DNA from: Wenyingzhuangia aestuarii
Lineage (GTDB): Bacteria; Bacteroidota; Bacteroidia; Flavobacteriales; Flavobacteriaceae
DNA length: 64,000 bases
Assembly: GCF_011927765.1 (NCBI RefSeq)
Contig: NZ_JAATJG010000004.1
Coordinates: 186,001 to 250,000 of the forward strand
Direction: 5' to 3'
Under the pieces are notes generated by a model. The model had not been told where the DNA came from, did not search any database, and saw only the letters and a list, made by a program, of their open reading frames with translations. Positions 61,379 to 64,000 of this stretch are shown here, one piece after another. The translations under genes and the position numbers were made by a program. Each line of letters starts with the position of its first letter. The first letter of the stretch is position 1.

Positions 61379-62140
61379 ATGGGAAAAATTATTGCTATTG
61401 CTAATCAGAAAGGTGGAGTTGGAAAAACAACTACTTCTGTAAATTTAGCAGCCTCATTAGGTGTCTTAGAAAAGAAAGTCCTAATTATAGATGCCGATCC
61501 CCAAGCGAATGCCACCTCTGGTTTAGGTATAGATATTGAATCTGTAGAAAAGGGAACCTACGAAATTTTAGAGCATACTTGTACGGCACAAGAAGTTATT
61601 ATTAAAACAAACTCACCCAACGTAGATATTATACCTGCTCATATTGATTTGGTAGCAATTGAAATTGAGTTAGTGGACAAAGAAAATAGAGAATACATGC
61701 TAAAAGAGGTGTTAAAACCTATTAAAGACTTGTATGATTTTATTATTATTGATTGTGCTCCGTCTTTAGGGTTAATCACCTTAAATTCTTTAACAGCAGC
61801 AGATTCTGTTATTATTCCAATTCAGTGTGAATATTTTGCATTGGAAGGATTAGGAAAATTATTAAACACCATAAAGAGTGTTCAAAAAATACACAACGCT
61901 TCCTTAGATATAGAAGGACTTTTACTAACGATGTATGATTCTAGATTAAGATTATCTAATCAAGTAGTAGAAGAAGTAAAAAAACACTTTAGCGACATGG
62001 TTTTTGACACCATTATACAACGTAATACTCGTTTAGGAGAAGCTCCTAGTTATGGAGAAAGTATTATTGCTTACGATGCCACCAGTAGAGGTGCTGTAAA
62101 CTATATTAACTTAGCTCACGAAGTGATTACAAAGAACTAA
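61379..62140 (+). CDS. parA: Chromosome-partitioning ATPase ParA/Soj
   Basis: 253 residues, starting directly with the deviant Walker A motif GKIIAIANQKGGVGKTT (two lysines), followed by IIDADPQANATSGLG (Walker B-like A' motif), IIIDCAPSLGLITLN and RLGEAPSYGESI, the chromosomal Soj/ParA signature. There is no N-terminal HTH, so it is the small chromosomal type. It binds DNA non-specifically as an ATP dimer and moves ParB complexes. The frame runs 36 bases upstream, but MGKIIAIANQKGG is the family start. Confidence 0.96.
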   Translation: MGKIIAIANQKGGVGKTTTSVNLAASLGVLEKKVLIIDADPQANATSGLGIDIESVEKGTYEILEHTCTAQEVIIKTNSPNVDIIPAHIDLVAIEIELVDKENREYMLKEVLKPIKDLYDFIIIDCAPSLGLITLNSLTAADSVIIPIQCEYFALEGLGKLLNTIKSVQKIHNASLDIEGLLLTMYDSRLRLSNQVVEEVKKHFSDMVFDTIIQRNTRLGEAPSYGESIIAYDATSRGAVNYINLAHEVITKN

Positions 62141-62144
62141 ACAT

Positions 62145-63038
62145 ATGGCAAAAGCAACTAAAAAACAGGCTTTAGGTAGAGGACTTTCAGCTTTACTGAA
62201 AGAGAATGACATGAGTGTTCGCACGGCCAATCATGAAAAAGCTACTGAAATTATTGGTAGTATTATTGAATTGGACTTAGATCAAATTGATGTAAATCCT
62301 TTTCAGCCTAGAACTTTTTTTGATGAAGAAGCTTTACAAGAATTAGGAGATTCTATCAAAATATTAGGAGTAATTCAACCAATTACTGTTAGAAGATTAG
62401 ACAACGATAAGTTTCAATTGGTTTCTGGAGAAAGAAGATTTAGAGCTTCTAAACTAATAGGAAACACAACAATTCCAGCTTATATACGTTTAGCTAATGA
62501 CCAAGAAATGCTAGAAATGGCCTTGGTAGAAAATATTCAACGTAAAAATTTAGATCCTATAGAAGTTGCCTTATCTTATCAGAGATTAATAGACGAAATT
62601 AACTTAACACAAGAAGAGTTAGGAGGTCGTGTAGGTAAAAAACGTTCTACAGTTACCAACTATTTACGTTTGTTAAAACTAGATCCAATCATTCAAACAG
62701 GAATGAGAGATGGTTTTGTAAGCATGGGACATGGTAGAGCTTTAATTAATTTAGACAATAGTTTAAAGCAATTAGAAATTTACGAAAAGATTTTAAAAGA
62801 CGGATTATCCGTAAGACAAACAGAAGCTTTAGTTGCTGACTTAAAACAAAATAAAGTTCCAAAAGCAACACCTAGCGTTCCAAGTTTTATTAAAAACAAC
62901 GAACAAACTTTTAACCGATTTTTTGGTCAAAAAGTAGCTATTACTGCTAACGAAAAAGGAAAAGGAAAAATAGCAATCTCTTTTAATTCAGAAGAAGAAT
63001 TTAATCAAATTAAAGCAATCTTAAACCTAGGTGAATAA
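62145..63038 (+). CDS. parB: Chromosome-partitioning protein ParB/Spo0J
   Basis: 297 residues. The order is: a basic N-terminal tail (LGRGLSALL, ParA-interacting), the CTP-binding domain (VNPFQPRTFFDEEALQELGDSIKILGVIQPITVR; LVSGERRFRASKL with the GERR motif; LVENIQRKNLDPIEVA), the helix-turn-helix (TQEELGGRVGKKRSTVTNYLRLLKL) and the C-terminal dimer domain (FGQKVAITANEKGKGKIAISF). It spreads on DNA from parS sites; none with the parS consensus is in this window. It begins 4 bases after parA. Confidence 0.95.
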   Translation: MAKATKKQALGRGLSALLKENDMSVRTANHEKATEIIGSIIELDLDQIDVNPFQPRTFFDEEALQELGDSIKILGVIQPITVRRLDNDKFQLVSGERRFRASKLIGNTTIPAYIRLANDQEMLEMALVENIQRKNLDPIEVALSYQRLIDEINLTQEELGGRVGKKRSTVTNYLRLLKLDPIIQTGMRDGFVSMGHGRALINLDNSLKQLEIYEKILKDGLSVRQTEALVADLKQNKVPKATPSVPSFIKNNEQTFNRFFGQKVAITANEKGKGKIAISFNSEEEFNQIKAILNLGE

Positions 63039-63597
63039 GCATTCTTTCATACTACTACTTATAGTTCTTTGCTTTCAACTTTCTTACAGTCAAGAAACAA
63101 ATGATGGTAATTTATCTATGGACAGTAAAGCGTTTTTAGAAGATCAAGATAGTTTTAATCCATTATCTCCTGCTAAAGCTGCTTTTTATTCTGCCGTAAT
63201 TCCAGGCTTAGGCCAAGCCTATAACGGACGTTATTGGAAAATTCCTATTGTATATGGAGCGCTTGCTAGTAGTTTATATTACTACAGCATTAATAACCGT
63301 TCTTACAAAAGATACCGAAAAGCATTTAAACAACGACAAGCAGGTCAAACAGATGAATTCATCAATACATTTTCTACCGAAAGCTTAGAAAGTGCCCAAA
63401 AAGTTTTAAGAGCAAACAGAGATACTTCTTTATTAACTTTTGTAGGTTTGTACGCGTTGCAAATTTTAGAAGCTAGTATAGATGCGCATTTGTTACAATT
63501 TAATATATCAGACAATATAACATTCGACCCTAAGTTGATGCAAGAACCATCATCACAAAAGAATTATGTAGGGTTGTCTTTAAACCTTAATTTTTAA
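63031..63597 (+). CDS. DUF5683 domain protein
   Basis: 188 residues, conserved in Bacteroidota beside parAB. It has a signal peptide (NKHSFILLLIVLCFQLSYSQ), then the conserved core SPAKAAFYSAVIPGLGQAYNGRYWKIPIVYGALASSLYYY, which includes a transmembrane helix, followed by a basic loop (YKRYRKAFKQRQ) and a second hydrophobic helix (SLLTFVGLYALQILEASIDAHLL). The start is a GTG at 63031 that overlaps the parB stop by eight bases. The function is unknown; its fixed place between parB and dapB suggests an envelope-related role. Confidence 0.86.
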   Translation: MNKHSFILLLIVLCFQLSYSQETNDGNLSMDSKAFLEDQDSFNPLSPAKAAFYSAVIPGLGQAYNGRYWKIPIVYGALASSLYYYSINNRSYKRYRKAFKQRQAGQTDEFINTFSTESLESAQKVLRANRDTSLLTFVGLYALQILEASIDAHLLQFNISDNITFDPKLMQEPSSQKNYVGLSLNLNF

Positions 63598-63599
63598 AC

Positions 63600-64000
63600 A
63601 TGAAAATAGCATTATTAGGATATGGAAAAATGGGACAGACTATTGAAAAAATAGCTGTTAGTAGAGGACATGAAATCGTAGTAATTGTAGATGAAAACAC
63701 AAAAGAATACGACATTACTTTAGCCGATGTTGCTATTGATTTTAGTATTCCAACTGTAGCTGTAAACAACATTTCTAACTGTTTTAACAATGGAGTTCCT
63801 GTAGTATCTGGAACAACAGGTTGGTTAGAAAATTATGATAAAATGGTGGATTTATGTAACGAAAAAGAAGGTGGATTTATTTATGCTTCTAACTATAGCT
63901 TAGGAGTAAACATCTTTTTTGAATTAAATGAACAATTGGCTAAAATGATGAAAAATTTATCACAGTACAATGTTACTATGGAAGAAATTCATCACAAACA
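63600..64000 (+). CDS. dapB: 4-hydroxy-tetrahydrodipicolinate reductase DapB, 3' partial
   Basis: The first 133 residues of the lysine/diaminopimelate pathway reductase are present. It starts MKIALLGYGKMGQTIE, the NAD(P)H-binding Rossmann motif (GxGxMG), followed by DVAIDFSIPTVAVNNI (nucleotide loop), GVPVVSGTTGW (the conserved VxGTTG) and YASNYSLGVNIFFELN, then EIHHKQ at the window edge (the catalytic HHxxK motif begins here). It supplies meso-diaminopimelate for peptidoglycan. It starts 2 bases after the DUF5683 gene, in the same operon as parAB, as is usual in flavobacteria. Confidence 0.93.
   Translation, partial: MKIALLGYGKMGQTIEKIAVSRGHEIVVIVDENTKEYDITLADVAIDFSIPTVAVNNISNCFNNGVPVVSGTTGWLENYDKMVDLCNEKEGGFIYASNYSLGVNIFFELNEQLAKMMKNLSQYNVTMEEIHHK

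Overview
The window is AT-rich, gene-dense bacterial chromosome from the phylum Bacteroidota, most likely a (marine) member of the Flavobacteriaceae. Evidence: a very large secreted protein with a C-terminal type IX secretion (T9SS) sorting domain; promoter elements of the Bacteroidota type (TTG-N17-23-TAnnTTTG) and no regular Shine-Dalgarno pattern; a fused E1 alpha/beta 2-oxoacid dehydrogenase; a split transketolase; DUF2851 and DUF5683 proteins; and the gene order parA-parB-DUF5683-dapB. I see no tRNA, rRNA, insertion sequence, prophage or CRISPR array. The first gene (HAD phosphatase) and the last (dapB) are cut by the window edges.

Layout. 1-6.9 kb: stress and redox genes (HAD phosphatase, zinc-knuckle miniprotein, MORN-like secreted protein, YtxJ, ClpB, gamma-glutamylcyclotransferase-like protein, peroxiredoxin, amine oxidase). 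7-9.6 kb: an SbtA-type bicarbonate transporter with a small partner ORF, divergent from a LysR regulator plus VOC protein. 9.7-14.3 kb: a YdeP-type molybdoenzyme, then an NfeD/flotillin pair. 14.6-19.9 kb: a 1763-residue GEVED/fibronectin/T9SS surface protein. 20-24.5 kb: ABC-F ATPase, a 640-bp gene-free stretch holding a candidate small RNA, a NarK-type nitrate/nitrite transporter with an array of ACGT boxes, and a nitroreductase. 24.5-37.5 kb: mostly housekeeping (smpB, UbiA-like prenyltransferase, maf, transketolase C-half, dps/oxyR, acyl-CoA synthetase, truA, ABC exporter, RidA, class A PBP, mgsA). 37.7-42.4 kb: two hybrid sensor kinases in tandem. 42.5-45.9 kb: a compact three-gene operon encoding an RLAN/ATP-grasp ligase, a GCS2-like carboxylate-amine ligase and an N-formylglutamate-amidohydrolase-like enzyme, closed by its own terminator. 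46-51.6 kb: DNA alkylation repair (ogt/ada-like plus alkB), a small secreted protein, uvrA and a LOG-family protein. 51.6-59.1 kb: a degenerate M1-peptidase/outer-membrane protein, the fused E1, a Tat-type phosphoesterase and DUF2851. 59.2-64 kb: nitroreductase-pepD and the parAB-dapB locus.

Most interesting signals: (1) the three-gene amidoligase operon, which looks like a pathway for an undescribed glutamate/amino-acid conjugate or a peptide modification; (2) an M1-family peptidase homologue that has lost both zinc histidines and the catalytic glutamate and is fused to a predicted outer-membrane barrel; (3) a candidate intergenic small RNA with a near-ideal promoter and a terminator; (4) ACGT boxes placed just downstream of the -7 element both at narK and at that small RNA; (5) a perfect inverted repeat between the bicarbonate transporter operon and its divergent LysR regulator. 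All functions were assigned by reading motifs; no database search was run.
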